A stretch of DNA of 64,000 nt from an uncultured bacterium (GTDB taxonomy: Bacteria > Verrucomicrobiota > Lentisphaeria > Victivallales > UBA1829): contig CACYZF010000001.1 of the NCBI GenBank assembly GCA_902778895.1, forward strand, positions 62,001 to 126,000, written 5' to 3'. Of the stretch, positions 46,313 through 54,036 are shown in pieces (positions within the stretch are counted from its first letter, which is position 1; each line of letters begins with the position of its first letter). The notes below the pieces were generated by a model. That model was not told the DNA's origin and searched no databases. It saw nothing but the letters and a program-made list of their open reading frames with translations. Both the position numbers and the translations under genes were made by a program.

Positions 46313-48823
46313 TCAGGGCTTTTTCGGGGGGCGTTTGATGCTGGAACGCGAGGGGGGCTCGGAGCGCGGGTCCTCGGGCCAGTTGTGCTTCGGGTAGCGT
46401 CCGCGCATGTCCTTCCGCACCAGATAATACGAGCCGTCCCAGAATTCGTCCAGATTCCGCGTGATCTGCACGGTCCGCATGGCGGGCGACAGCAGGTCGA
46501 ACACGAGCGGGACACGTCCCCCTGCGATCTTCGGCGAATGTGCGAGCCCGAAGACCTCCTGTAGTTTCACACGCACCATCGGCGCGGCGGGGTCGGAATA
46601 GTCGATGGCGATGTGCGAGCCGCTCGGGACCTCGAAGCGTTCGGGCGCGAGCGAGTTCAGTGTGGACTGCGCTTTCGGCGGGAGCATGGCGGAAAAAACG
46701 GAACGGTAATCCAGATTCGCGAGCTTGTCGAGACGGCTGATGCCGTCGAGGTGCGGCGCGAGCCAGTCCTCGAGCGTGTCAAGGAGGTGTTGTTCCGAGC
46801 AGTCCGGGAACTCCTCGCAGCCGTGCGCGTGCAGGAACTGTATCCGGCGCAGGAATTTGAGCTGGGCGGGGGAGAGATTGAGCGAGGCGAATCCGCGTTT
46901 GCGGATGGCTGCGATGAGGAGGGTAGCGGTGTCGTCGCCGGGACGCAGGTTCGACGGCTTGCGTTCGACCGTGAGCGAGCCGACCGCCTTCACGTTGAAC
47001 ACGCGCACGCACAGCGCCTCGTCGTTCCAGACCGTTTCGCGGCGTGTGCGAAAGAGGTCCGGCAACGCGGATTCGAGCGCATTGATGTCGAGCGGGAGCG
47101 CGAGGCGGATCGTGGGTTGTCCGGAGAGACCGCCGGAATCCGCCACGGCGAGATACTCCGAATCACGGAGCGGATCGCGCGCGCCGAGCTTCGCGGCCAT
47201 GCCGTTGGACAGCATGTATTCGGGGTGGTCGCCGCCGGTGCGACGCCGCGCGATGCGGTCGGGGTACGCCGCCGCTATTATGATCGCGATGTCTGCTGTC
47301 GCGTTTGAAGATGTACTGTTTTTCGAGGCGCGGGGCAGGGCGGCGTCAAGCTGGGAGACGGCCTGCCGGATGCGGGAAATCGTCTGGCGGTCTGCTGGTG
47401 CGGCGGATGCCTTGTCGAGTGCGGTGAGGCGTTCGGCGAGGTCGGCAGTCTGCGGATTGACAAGCGGGTCGCGGTCGGACAGGATCGCAGCAATCTGAAG
47501 CGCTTCGCGGCGGAGCCCGTGAGCATCGGCGAAGAGGATGGCGTTCGCGAGGCGCGGATGCACGGGCAGTCGGTGCAGGAGCTTGCCGTGCGGTGTGATC
47601 TGTCCGGTTTTCGATGAGATCGCGCCGAGTTCGGTCAGCAGGCCGAACGCATAGTCGAGCTTGACTTCGGGCGGCGGCGTCATCCAGGGCAGGGCGGCGG
47701 CCTTGTCGCGGACCACGCCCCATTGCGCCAGCTCAAGCGCGAGCTCGGTGAGGTCGGCGTGCTCGATCTCGGGCGGGGCGAAATCCGGCATGGCGTTCTG
47801 CTCGTACTCGTGCCAGAGGCGGATGCAGACGCCCGGCGCAGTGCGTCCGGCGCGCCCGCGGCGCTGTTCGGCGGACGCCTTCGAAATTTTGACCGTGCGG
47901 AGCTGATCCATGCCGGATGCCGGGGAGAAGAACGGCATGCGCGCGAGGCCGGAATCGACCACGATGCGGATGCCGGGGATGGTGATGCTGGTTTCGGCGA
48001 CCGGAGTCGCGAGGATGATGCGGCGGCGGCAGGACGGCGCGAACACGCGGTCCTGTTCGGCGGCGGAGAGCGAACCATAGAGCGGGAGGACTTCGCAGTC
48101 GTGGCGCATGGACGCGAGCTCGGCGGCGGTGCGGCGGATCTCCGCCTCACCGGGGAGGAAGACGAGCGCATCGCCTTCGTGCGAATTCATGGCGTCCAGC
48201 ACGACCGAGGCGGCGTGCGGTTCGACCGGAGCGGCGGGTTTGAGCGGCGCGTAGCTCACACCGACCTCGAAACAGCGTCCCGAGGCGTTGACGATCTCGG
48301 TATTGTTTCCGAGCAATACGGCGGCGCTGTTCGCGTCGAGCGTGGCGGACATGAGCGCGATGCGGAGGTCGTCGCGGAGGATGGAGCGGGCATCGAGCGT
48401 GAGAGCGAGCGCGAGGTCCGCGTGGATGCTGCGTTCGTGGAATTCGTCGAAGATGACGGCGGCGACGCCCTCCAGCGACGGGTCGTGCTGGAGCATGCGC
48501 GTGAGCAGCGCCTCGGTCACGACTTCGATGCGCGTGTCCGCCGAAACGAGCGTCTCGAAGCGCGTCCGGTAGCCCACGGTCTTCCCCGGCGGTTCATTCA
48601 GGAGCGAGGCCATGCGCCGTGCCGCGGCGCGCGCGGCGATGCGACGGGGTTCCAGCATGACGATCTTTCCCGCCGGCAGTATGCCCGGTTCGAGCAGGGC
48701 GAGCGGCACGACGGTGCTTTTGCCCGCGCCAGGTTCCGCCGTGATGACCAGCGGGCGGCAGGCGCGCGCGGCGTCCGCGATTTGCGGCAGGACGGCGTCG
48801 ACGGGGAGTCCGGACCGGATCAT
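46313..48823 (-). CDS. hrpB: ATP-dependent helicase HrpB
   Basis: The start at 48823 overlaps the sirtuin stop (ATGA), giving 836 residues. DEAH-box marks are TAEPGAGKSTVVPLALL (Walker A), VIFDEFHERSIHADLALAL (DEFH), SATLD, and motif VI with QRRGRAGRTAPGVC. The HrpB C-terminal region follows (FEVPSGSHIAIDYS, LLSPAMRTVQITRNL, KDMRGRYPKHNWPEDP). The DEFHERS and C-terminal motifs separate HrpB from HrpA. It is a bacterial RNA/DNA helicase of poorly known role, not a type III secretion HrpB. It is co-transcribed with the sirtuin. Confidence 0.95.
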   Translation of the reverse strand: MIRSGLPVDAVLPQIADAARACRPLVITAEPGAGKSTVVPLALLEPGILPAGKIVMLEPRRIAARAAARRMASLLNEPPGKTVGYRTRFETLVSADTRIEVVTEALLTRMLQHDPSLEGVAAVIFDEFHERSIHADLALALTLDARSILRDDLRIALMSATLDANSAAVLLGNNTEIVNASGRCFEVGVSYAPLKPAAPVEPHAASVVLDAMNSHEGDALVFLPGEAEIRRTAAELASMRHDCEVLPLYGSLSAAEQDRVFAPSCRRRIILATPVAETSITIPGIRIVVDSGLARMPFFSPASGMDQLRTVKISKASAEQRRGRAGRTAPGVCIRLWHEYEQNAMPDFAPPEIEHADLTELALELAQWGVVRDKAAALPWMTPPPEVKLDYAFGLLTELGAISSKTGQITPHGKLLHRLPVHPRLANAILFADAHGLRREALQIAAILSDRDPLVNPQTADLAERLTALDKASAAPADRQTISRIRQAVSQLDAALPRASKNSTSSNATADIAIIIAAAYPDRIARRRTGGDHPEYMLSNGMAAKLGARDPLRDSEYLAVADSGGLSGQPTIRLALPLDINALESALPDLFRTRRETVWNDEALCVRVFNVKAVGSLTVERKPSNLRPGDDTATLLIAAIRKRGFASLNLSPAQLKFLRRIQFLHAHGCEEFPDCSEQHLLDTLEDWLAPHLDGISRLDKLANLDYRSVFSAMLPPKAQSTLNSLAPERFEVPSGSHIAIDYSDPAAPMVRVKLQEVFGLAHSPKIAGGRVPLVFDLLSPAMRTVQITRNLDEFWDGSYYLVRKDMRGRYPKHNWPEDPRSEPPSRSSIKRPPKKP

Positions 48824-49575
48824 GCCGCGAGGCGCTTTTTGATTTCTTCGAGGAGGCGCGGCATGATTTCGCCCGCCTTGCCCCGGATGTAGATGTCGGT
48901 GATGTGCCCGGTGAACGCGGATTCCTCCGGGTTGACCTCGATCACGACCGCGCCGCGGCGTTTCGCCGTGTGCGGCACCATGCAGGCGGGCATGACCTCG
49001 CCGGTGGTCCCGCTGACGAGGCACACGCTGCACGATTCGGCGTCCGCGAACGACTGGTCCATGGCGTGCTCAGGGATGCCTTCGCCGAAGAACACGATGT
49101 CGGGTTTCAGCAGGGCGGCGCATTTCGGGCAGGACGGCGGATTTCCGGCGAGGAGGTCGCGCGTCGGCGGTCCGGAGAACGAGCACCGGGTGCAGCGGAG
49201 GCGTCCGAGCGTGCCGTGGAATTCGATCACGTTCTTCGAGCCCGCCGCCTGGTGGAGATTGTCTATGTTCTGCGTGACGAGCGAGAAGGCGACGCCCATC
49301 TTTTCAAGCTCGGCGAATGCGAGGTGGGCGGCGTTCGGGGCGCATTTGCCCCAGAGATCGTAGAAGATGGAGCGGATGCGGTCCCAGGATTCCGCCGGGT
49401 GCCGCATGAAGTGGTCGATCTCGAAGAAATCCGGGTTCACTTTCTGCCAGAGGCCGCCCGCGCCGCGGAACGGCGGGATGCCGCTTTCGACCGAAACGCC
49501 GGCCCCCGTGAAGATCAGCAGGTTCTTTTTTTCGGCGATGACGTCCGCCGCGGACTGGATGGGATCGGGATTCAT
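48820..49575 (-). CDS. cobB: Sir2-family NAD-dependent protein deacylase
   Basis: ATG 49575 is used because GGAG lies ten nt upstream; the protein then has 251 residues. It holds FTGAGVSVESGIPPFRG, TQNIDNLHQAAGSKNVIEFHGT (catalytic His), zinc cysteines CTRC and CPKC, and PDIVFFGEGIPE. It removes acetyl or other acyl groups from lysines using NAD+. The Tyr/Arg pair of desuccinylases is not obvious, so plain deacetylase activity is more likely. Its promoter region is shared with divergent ompH. Confidence 0.93.
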   Translation of the reverse strand: MNPDPIQSAADVIAEKKNLLIFTGAGVSVESGIPPFRGAGGLWQKVNPDFFEIDHFMRHPAESWDRIRSIFYDLWGKCAPNAAHLAFAELEKMGVAFSLVTQNIDNLHQAAGSKNVIEFHGTLGRLRCTRCSFSGPPTRDLLAGNPPSCPKCAALLKPDIVFFGEGIPEHAMDQSFADAESCSVCLVSGTTGEVMPACMVPHTAKRRGAVVIEVNPEESAFTGHITDIYIRGKAGEIMPRLLEEIKKRLAA

Positions 49576-49610
49576 AGGGCGCAAACTCCAAAAAAGTGAA
49601 AAAAAACCGC

Positions 49611-49645
49611 TTTAAAATACGTCTTGAGTTTGTATATTTCAAGAC
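49611..49645 (+). promoter_or_regulatory. Promoter of ompH with an overlapping inverted repeat
   Basis: TTTAAA (49611-49616), 16-nt spacer and TATATT (49633-49638). A perfect 7-bp inverted repeat GTCTTGA (49621-49627) with TCAAGAC (49639-49645) brackets the -10. This could be an operator for an envelope-stress or other regulator (inference). Confidence 0.55.
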
Positions 49646-49693
49646 ATGCTTTATTTTTAAAGAGAACTTTTTTCCCGAAAGGAGAACGAGACC

Positions 49694-50305
49694 ATGAAAC
49701 GAATCCTCGCCGCATTGGTGCTGGCGCTGACCCTGACGACCGCCGGAGCGCGTGCCGCCGAGCTGAAAATAGCCGTGATCGACATGCAGAAGACATTCCA
49801 GGAATACGAGAAGACCAAGACCATCGAGATCAAGCTCAACCAGCAGATGGAGGTGTTCAAGGAGTATTCCAACCAGCTGAACCAGCAGTACCAGAACCTG
49901 CGCAAGCAGTACGAATCCGCCCGCGACGACTCGCAGAACATCGCGTACTCCTCCGCCGAGCGCGAAAACAAGCGCCAGAAGGCCCAGCAGCTGTACGAAT
50001 CGCTGAAGCTGAAGGAGCAGGAGATGACCAGCTACACCGAGAGCCGCAAGACGCAGATCCGCGACATGTACACGAAGCTGCGCGGCGAGGTGGTCGACGA
50101 GATCCGCAAGGCCGTCCACAACAAGGCCGTGCTCGAGGGCTACACCATCGTGCTCGACCAGTCCGGCGAATCCCTCAACGACGTCGGATTCGTGATCTTC
50201 GTTCAGCCCGGGCTCGACATCACCGATGCCATCATCCAGGACCTGAACCGCGGCTACCGCAAGAACGCGAAGGACCCCGCCGGGGCGGCCGCGTCCGACG
50301 AATGA
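49694..50305 (+). CDS. skp: OmpH/Skp-like periplasmic chaperone
   Basis: The 203-residue protein has a signal peptide (LAALVLALTLTTAGARAAEL, cleavage near residue 22), the small beta body IAVIDMQKTFQEYEKT, long alpha-helical arms rich in Gln/Lys/Glu (about 40-140), and the returning strands GYTIVLDQSGES and DVGFVIFVQPGLDIT. Skp trimers carry unfolded outer-membrane proteins through the periplasm. Its place directly before lpxD is the standard order in diderms. The terminal ~15 residues are a charged tail. Confidence 0.92.
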   Translation: MKRILAALVLALTLTTAGARAAELKIAVIDMQKTFQEYEKTKTIEIKLNQQMEVFKEYSNQLNQQYQNLRKQYESARDDSQNIAYSSAERENKRQKAQQLYESLKLKEQEMTSYTESRKTQIRDMYTKLRGEVVDEIRKAVHNKAVLEGYTIVLDQSGESLNDVGFVIFVQPGLDITDAIIQDLNRGYRKNAKDPAGAAASDE

Positions 50306-50398
50306 ACAGGAATCGAACGGAACCGAACTTGACGCGCATTCAGCGCGAACCGAAATTGAACCGAAACATCCAACTCACCGAACAGGAGTTTTTCTGAA

Positions 50399-51457
50399 AT
50401 GAACAAAGAGTACAAGGCATCCGAGCTCGCGGAACTCGTCCGCGGCACGGTCGTGGGCAATCCCGATACCGTGGTCAACGCGGTCAATTCCCTGAAACTG
50501 GCGGAACGCAACGAAGTGTCGTTCCTCAACAACGCGAAATATCTGAAGGCGCAGCGCGAGAGTCACGCGGGCGTCGTGCTGGTGCCGAACGACTGGAAAT
50601 ACGAGCCGCCCGAGGGGCAGACCAACATCCACTGCGAAGACCCGGACAAGGCGTTCTCCAAACTCTGCGCGATCTTCGCGCCGGAACCGCTTGATTACCC
50701 CGTCGGCGTCCACCCGACCGCGTTCGTCCATCCGACCGCGAAGCTCGCCGAGGGCGTCCACGTGGGTCCGAACGCCGTCATCATGGAGGGCGCCGAGATC
50801 GGCAAGAACACGAAGATCTGCGCCTGCGCCTACATCGGCCAGGAGGTGAAGGTCGGCGAGAACACCACGATCTACCCCGGCGTGTGCATCATGCACCGCT
50901 GCGTCATCGGCAACCGCGTGATCATCCACGGCAACGCCGTGATCGGCGCGGACGGATTCGGCTACAACGCCACGTTCCGCGGGCTCGTGAAGGTGCCGCA
51001 GAACGGCATCGTGCGCATCGACGACGACGTGGAGATCGGCGCGTGCTCGACCATCGACCGCGCCCGCTTCGGCATGACGTGGGTCAAGAAGGGCGTGAAG
51101 ATCGACAACCAGGTCTTCGTGGCGCACAACGTGATCGTGGGCGAGTCTTCCGTGCTGATCGGACAGTCCGGCGTGGCCGGCAGCGCCGAGCTCGGACGCG
51201 GCGTGGTGCTTCAGGCGCGCGCCGGCGTGAACGGCCACATCACCATGGGCGACGGCTCCAAGGTGCTCGGCTGCTCCGCCGCCCAGAAGAGCACGGCCCC
51301 CGGCGACACCGTGTTCGGCGTGCCCGGCGAAAGCCAGGAGGCGTACCTCGAACGCTTCGCCCTGCCGATCCGCGTCCGCAAGCTCATGGGCCGCATCGAA
51401 AAGCTCGAGGCGAAGATCGCCGAACTCGAAGGCAAGGACGCCGGAGGCGCGAAATGA
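50399..51457 (+). CDS. lpxD: UDP-3-O-(3-hydroxyacyl)glucosamine N-acyltransferase
   Basis: The 352-residue protein has the LpxD N-terminal UDP-GlcNAc domain (ELAELVRGTVVGNPDTVV, VSFLNNAKY) followed by a left-handed beta helix of hexapeptide repeats (from about residue 105). GNAVIGADGFGYN, IGACSTIDRARFGMT, and DNQVFVAHNVIVG (catalytic His) are LpxD signatures. A C-terminal helix ends it. It N-acylates the lipid A precursor, so the organism makes lipid A. A 93-nt gap from ompH contains only short AACCGAA repeats. nadA overlaps its stop. Confidence 0.95.
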   Translation: MNKEYKASELAELVRGTVVGNPDTVVNAVNSLKLAERNEVSFLNNAKYLKAQRESHAGVVLVPNDWKYEPPEGQTNIHCEDPDKAFSKLCAIFAPEPLDYPVGVHPTAFVHPTAKLAEGVHVGPNAVIMEGAEIGKNTKICACAYIGQEVKVGENTTIYPGVCIMHRCVIGNRVIIHGNAVIGADGFGYNATFRGLVKVPQNGIVRIDDDVEIGACSTIDRARFGMTWVKKGVKIDNQVFVAHNVIVGESSVLIGQSGVAGSAELGRGVVLQARAGVNGHITMGDGSKVLGCSAAQKSTAPGDTVFGVPGESQEAYLERFALPIRVRKLMGRIEKLEAKIAELEGKDAGGAK

Positions 51458-52371
51458 AACGCGATCCCGCCGAGCTTCAGAAAGAGATTCTGGCGCTGAA
51501 GGAACAGACCGGGGCGACCATCCTCGCGCACAACTACGTGGACGGCGCGATCCAGGACATCGCGGATTTCTGCGGCGACTCGCTGGAGCTCAGCGTGAAG
51601 GCGAAAAAGTATCAGGCCGACCTTATCGTCTTCTGCGGCGTGCGCTTCATGGCGGAAACCGCGAAGATCCTTTCGCCCGATTCCCGCGTAATCCTGCCCA
51701 ACTCTACCGCGGGCTGCCCCATGGCCGACATGGCGCAGGTCGACGAGGTCCGCAAGTACCGCAAGGAGCATCCCGACGAGGTGCTCGTGGCGTACGTGAA
51801 CAGCACCGCCGCCGTGAAGGCGCAGGTCGACTGGTGCTGCACCTCCGGCAACGTGGAACGCGTGCTGAACGCGATCCCGGCGGACGCGAAGATCATGTTC
51901 CTGCCCGACCGCAACCTCGGCGCGAACATGACCGCGAAGCTCGGCCGCCCGATGTCCCTGTGGAGCGGCTGCTGCCCCGTGCACGACCGCATCACGCTGG
52001 AGAGCATCCGCGAGGCGCGTGCTGCGCACCCCGACGCCGAGGTGCTGGTGCACCCCGAATGCCGTCCGATGATCGTGGAGGCCGCCGATGCCGCGCTCAG
52101 CACGGGCGGCATGCTCCGCCACGTGTCCGAATCGCTCTTCAGGGAGTTCATCATCGGCACCGAGCTCGGCATCATCCACCGCATGATGCGCGAGAACCCG
52201 GACAAGGTGTTCCATCCGCTCCTGCCCCAGGTCGTCTGCCCGGACATGAAGAAGATCACGCTCGAAAACGTGCTTGCCGCGCTTCAGGGGAAATGCGAGG
52301 AGATTGTGCTCGACCCCGAGATCATGGACGCCGCCCGCAAGCCCATCGAACGCATGCTCGCGCTGAAATAG
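51454..52371 (+). CDS. nadA: Quinolinate synthase
   Basis: ATG 51454 overlaps the lpxD stop and follows GGAGG, giving 305 residues. NadA motifs: ILAHNYVDGAIQDIADFCGDS, FCGVRFMAETAKIL, NSTAGCPMADM (first cluster Cys), SGCCPVHDRI (second), VHPECRP, and VVCPDMKKITLE (third). It condenses iminoaspartate with DHAP using a [4Fe-4S] cluster in NAD synthesis. nadB and nadC are not in the window. The unusual pairing with lpxD is by position only. Confidence 0.95.
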   Translation: MKRDPAELQKEILALKEQTGATILAHNYVDGAIQDIADFCGDSLELSVKAKKYQADLIVFCGVRFMAETAKILSPDSRVILPNSTAGCPMADMAQVDEVRKYRKEHPDEVLVAYVNSTAAVKAQVDWCCTSGNVERVLNAIPADAKIMFLPDRNLGANMTAKLGRPMSLWSGCCPVHDRITLESIREARAAHPDAEVLVHPECRPMIVEAADAALSTGGMLRHVSESLFREFIIGTELGIIHRMMRENPDKVFHPLLPQVVCPDMKKITLENVLAALQGKCEEIVLDPEIMDAARKPIERMLALK

Positions 52372-52428
52372 GATAGATAGAGGACTTCATTTTTATCGGT
52401 TGGGTTTTTAACACAAAATGAGGCTAAA

Positions 52429-53739
52429 ATGGATATTGAGAAAAAACAAATAGCTCGACTTGTTCGAATTGTTGCGCTGTTGAAAGAAAACCAGTATCCC
52501 AATAGTGCGAGCCTTTTATCTGAGATGTCCAGGTGTAATCTCTCCTGTTCCAAGGATACAATTAAACGCGATATTAAGGTTTTACGGACAGAGTTTAATG
52601 CTCCAATCGAATATGACTTCAAAAAGAATGGTTATTTCTTAACAAATCTTGATTGGGAGTTTTCCTATGTTTCACAAAAAGAGAAAAAGAGTCCTAATCC
52701 TAATACAAGGTTAAGTTCATCTTCAAATGAAACTAACCAGACCTCCTCTCCAGAAGAGACTTCAGCTGTTTCAACAAGCATGAAAAGCTCTGAAAGAACT
52801 ACAATAATATTTCACTCTATCATAGGGCTTTTAATTTTTCTTGTAATTTCTTTTGGTTATTATTTTGCTTACTCAAAACTTAAACTCAATAATCTTGAAT
52901 ATGGATTAATGGCATATAAAGAGAAACGTTTCTCGGAAGCTGTTTCTTATTTTCAAAAGGCCGCCTTAGAAGGTTCCCCATATGCTCAGTTTATGCTTGG
53001 AGAGTGTTATTATAACGGTTACGGGGTTAAAACAGATTTTCAGGAGGCATACAATTGGTATTATAAGTCTAATGAAAACGATTTTGATGAGGCGGGGAAA
53101 AGAATCGTTGATCTTTTCATAGATACTGATAATCTTACTATAGAGAAAACAGAGGCTTTTGAAATGTGTGGTCGAGAAGCCGAGAAAGGCTATAGCAATG
53201 CCCAGTATAAACTTGCTCTCTTATTTGAACAGAATTCTGAACAAGAGTTTGCCTTCAAATGGTTCAAAAGTGCGGCTGAACAGGGGCATCCGGATGCCCA
53301 AAATAGACTTGGGGATTGTTATGAGAATGCAAAAGGAGTTGGACAAGATTTTAAGGAAGCGTATTACTGGTATAAAGAAGCCGCTGCTCAGGGAATCAAG
53401 AATGCTCAACAAGCTATGAAAAGAGTTAAACCTGCTGAAACTAAAGCAGAACAGGATATAGCGCACATTAAAGAAACGAATTCAAAAAACAATGCTACTA
53501 TTTCATCTAAAAACACAAACGATTCCTCTCGGAGAAAGACAACGGTTTTATCTTCCTCTGATCCATGGGATCCCTTAACTTGGAGACGAGAGGAAGAAAA
53601 AGATGAGGCAAAATACGGATATGATAAAGCACTATATAAATGTCGGCGCTGTGGAATGAGATCATTTGATCCGTTAGATGATGGTGTTCGAGGTGTAAAT
53701 GGATATTGTATTGATTGCGTTCGTTACCTTTTGTTGTAA
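52429..53739 (+). CDS. Membrane protein with WYL-type HTH, Sel1 repeats and C-terminal zinc ribbon
   Basis: The 436-residue protein is encoded in DNA visibly richer in A/T than its neighbours. Residues 6-70 form a helix-turn-helix like the N-terminus of WYL-domain regulators (ARLVRIVALLKEN, SKDTIKRDIKVLRTEF, KKNGYFLTN). A Ser/Thr-rich linker leads to one membrane helix (about 125-150, IIGLLIFLVISFGYYFAY). Sel1/TPR-like repeats follow (about 160-330: ALEGSPYAQFMLGECYYNGYGV; AAEQGHPDAQNRLGDCYENAKGV). The tail has a zinc ribbon (CRRCG, then CIDC). There is no WYL domain. The layout resembles a one-component membrane regulator of CadC/ToxR logic built from other parts. Function unknown; transfer likely. 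Confidence 0.85.
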   Translation: MDIEKKQIARLVRIVALLKENQYPNSASLLSEMSRCNLSCSKDTIKRDIKVLRTEFNAPIEYDFKKNGYFLTNLDWEFSYVSQKEKKSPNPNTRLSSSSNETNQTSSPEETSAVSTSMKSSERTTIIFHSIIGLLIFLVISFGYYFAYSKLKLNNLEYGLMAYKEKRFSEAVSYFQKAALEGSPYAQFMLGECYYNGYGVKTDFQEAYNWYYKSNENDFDEAGKRIVDLFIDTDNLTIEKTEAFEMCGREAEKGYSNAQYKLALLFEQNSEQEFAFKWFKSAAEQGHPDAQNRLGDCYENAKGVGQDFKEAYYWYKEAAAQGIKNAQQAMKRVKPAETKAEQDIAHIKETNSKNNATISSKNTNDSSRRKTTVLSSSDPWDPLTWRREEEKDEAKYGYDKALYKCRRCGMRSFDPLDDGVRGVNGYCIDCVRYLLL

Positions 53740-53763
53740 TGTGGCAATCAAACAGGTTTTCTT

Positions 53764-53931
53764 ATGAAAAAATGCGATGAATTGACAAACAAACCCGTCA
53801 GGGAGCCGAACCTCGCCGAATTTGAGGCTGTGCTCAGCAAGTTTCAAAATTGGGCGAAGGAAGCTGGCGTTACCGAGGCGGATATTGACGAAGCCATTAA
53901 GACCGTACGGAAGAACAAACGGAAAGCATGA
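53764..53931 (+). CDS. Small antitoxin-like protein
   Basis: A 55-residue frame, MKKCDELTNKPVREP to KNKRKA, too short for routine calling. The part from about residue 18 (AEFEAVLSKFQNWAKEAGV) and the ending (TEADIDEAIKTVRKNKRKA) resemble the C-terminal helices of small antitoxins that pair with PIN-domain toxins. The N-terminal DNA-binding arm is very short. An overlapping ATG at 53928 would start the next frame, but it has no toxin-like features. The ribosome site (ACAGG) is weak. It may be a decayed toxin-antitoxin locus or an orphan antitoxin. Confidence 0.5.
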   Translation: MKKCDELTNKPVREPNLAEFEAVLSKFQNWAKEAGVTEADIDEAIKTVRKNKRKA

Positions 53932-53945
53932 CACTACACATCTAC

Positions 53946-54010
53946 GTGCCCGAGCATAGCCGGACACACCGCAAGCGGTGCCGATATTGTGCTTGGCCTC
54001 GCTCAGGCAC
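53946..54010. repeat. Large imperfect inverted repeat at the end of the AT-rich island
   Basis: GTGCCCGAGC (53946-53955) pairs with GCTCAGGCAC (54001-54010, one mismatch). Inside lie ACCGC/GCGGT (53968-53979), and the first 22 nt also resemble hairpin 1 of the dispersed repeat (GTGCCC ... GGACAC). It separates converging genes and lacks a clear T-run. Confidence 0.5.
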
Positions 54011-54036
54011 GAAGCTATCGAGCAGGGGACGCTGTT

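Noticed and set aside
46306..46325. AGCC/GGCT hairpin followed by TTTTT between the nuclease-family gene and hrpB
   Set aside because: Four base pairs only and it runs into the end of hrpB; a real terminator is uncertain.
46313..48823. HrpB as a type III secretion component
   Set aside because: The DEAH motifs and C-terminal region identify the helicase of the same name.
50306..50398. Short AACCGAA repeats between ompH and lpxD
   Set aside because: Only three irregular copies; no structure or spacing like an operator array or CRISPR.
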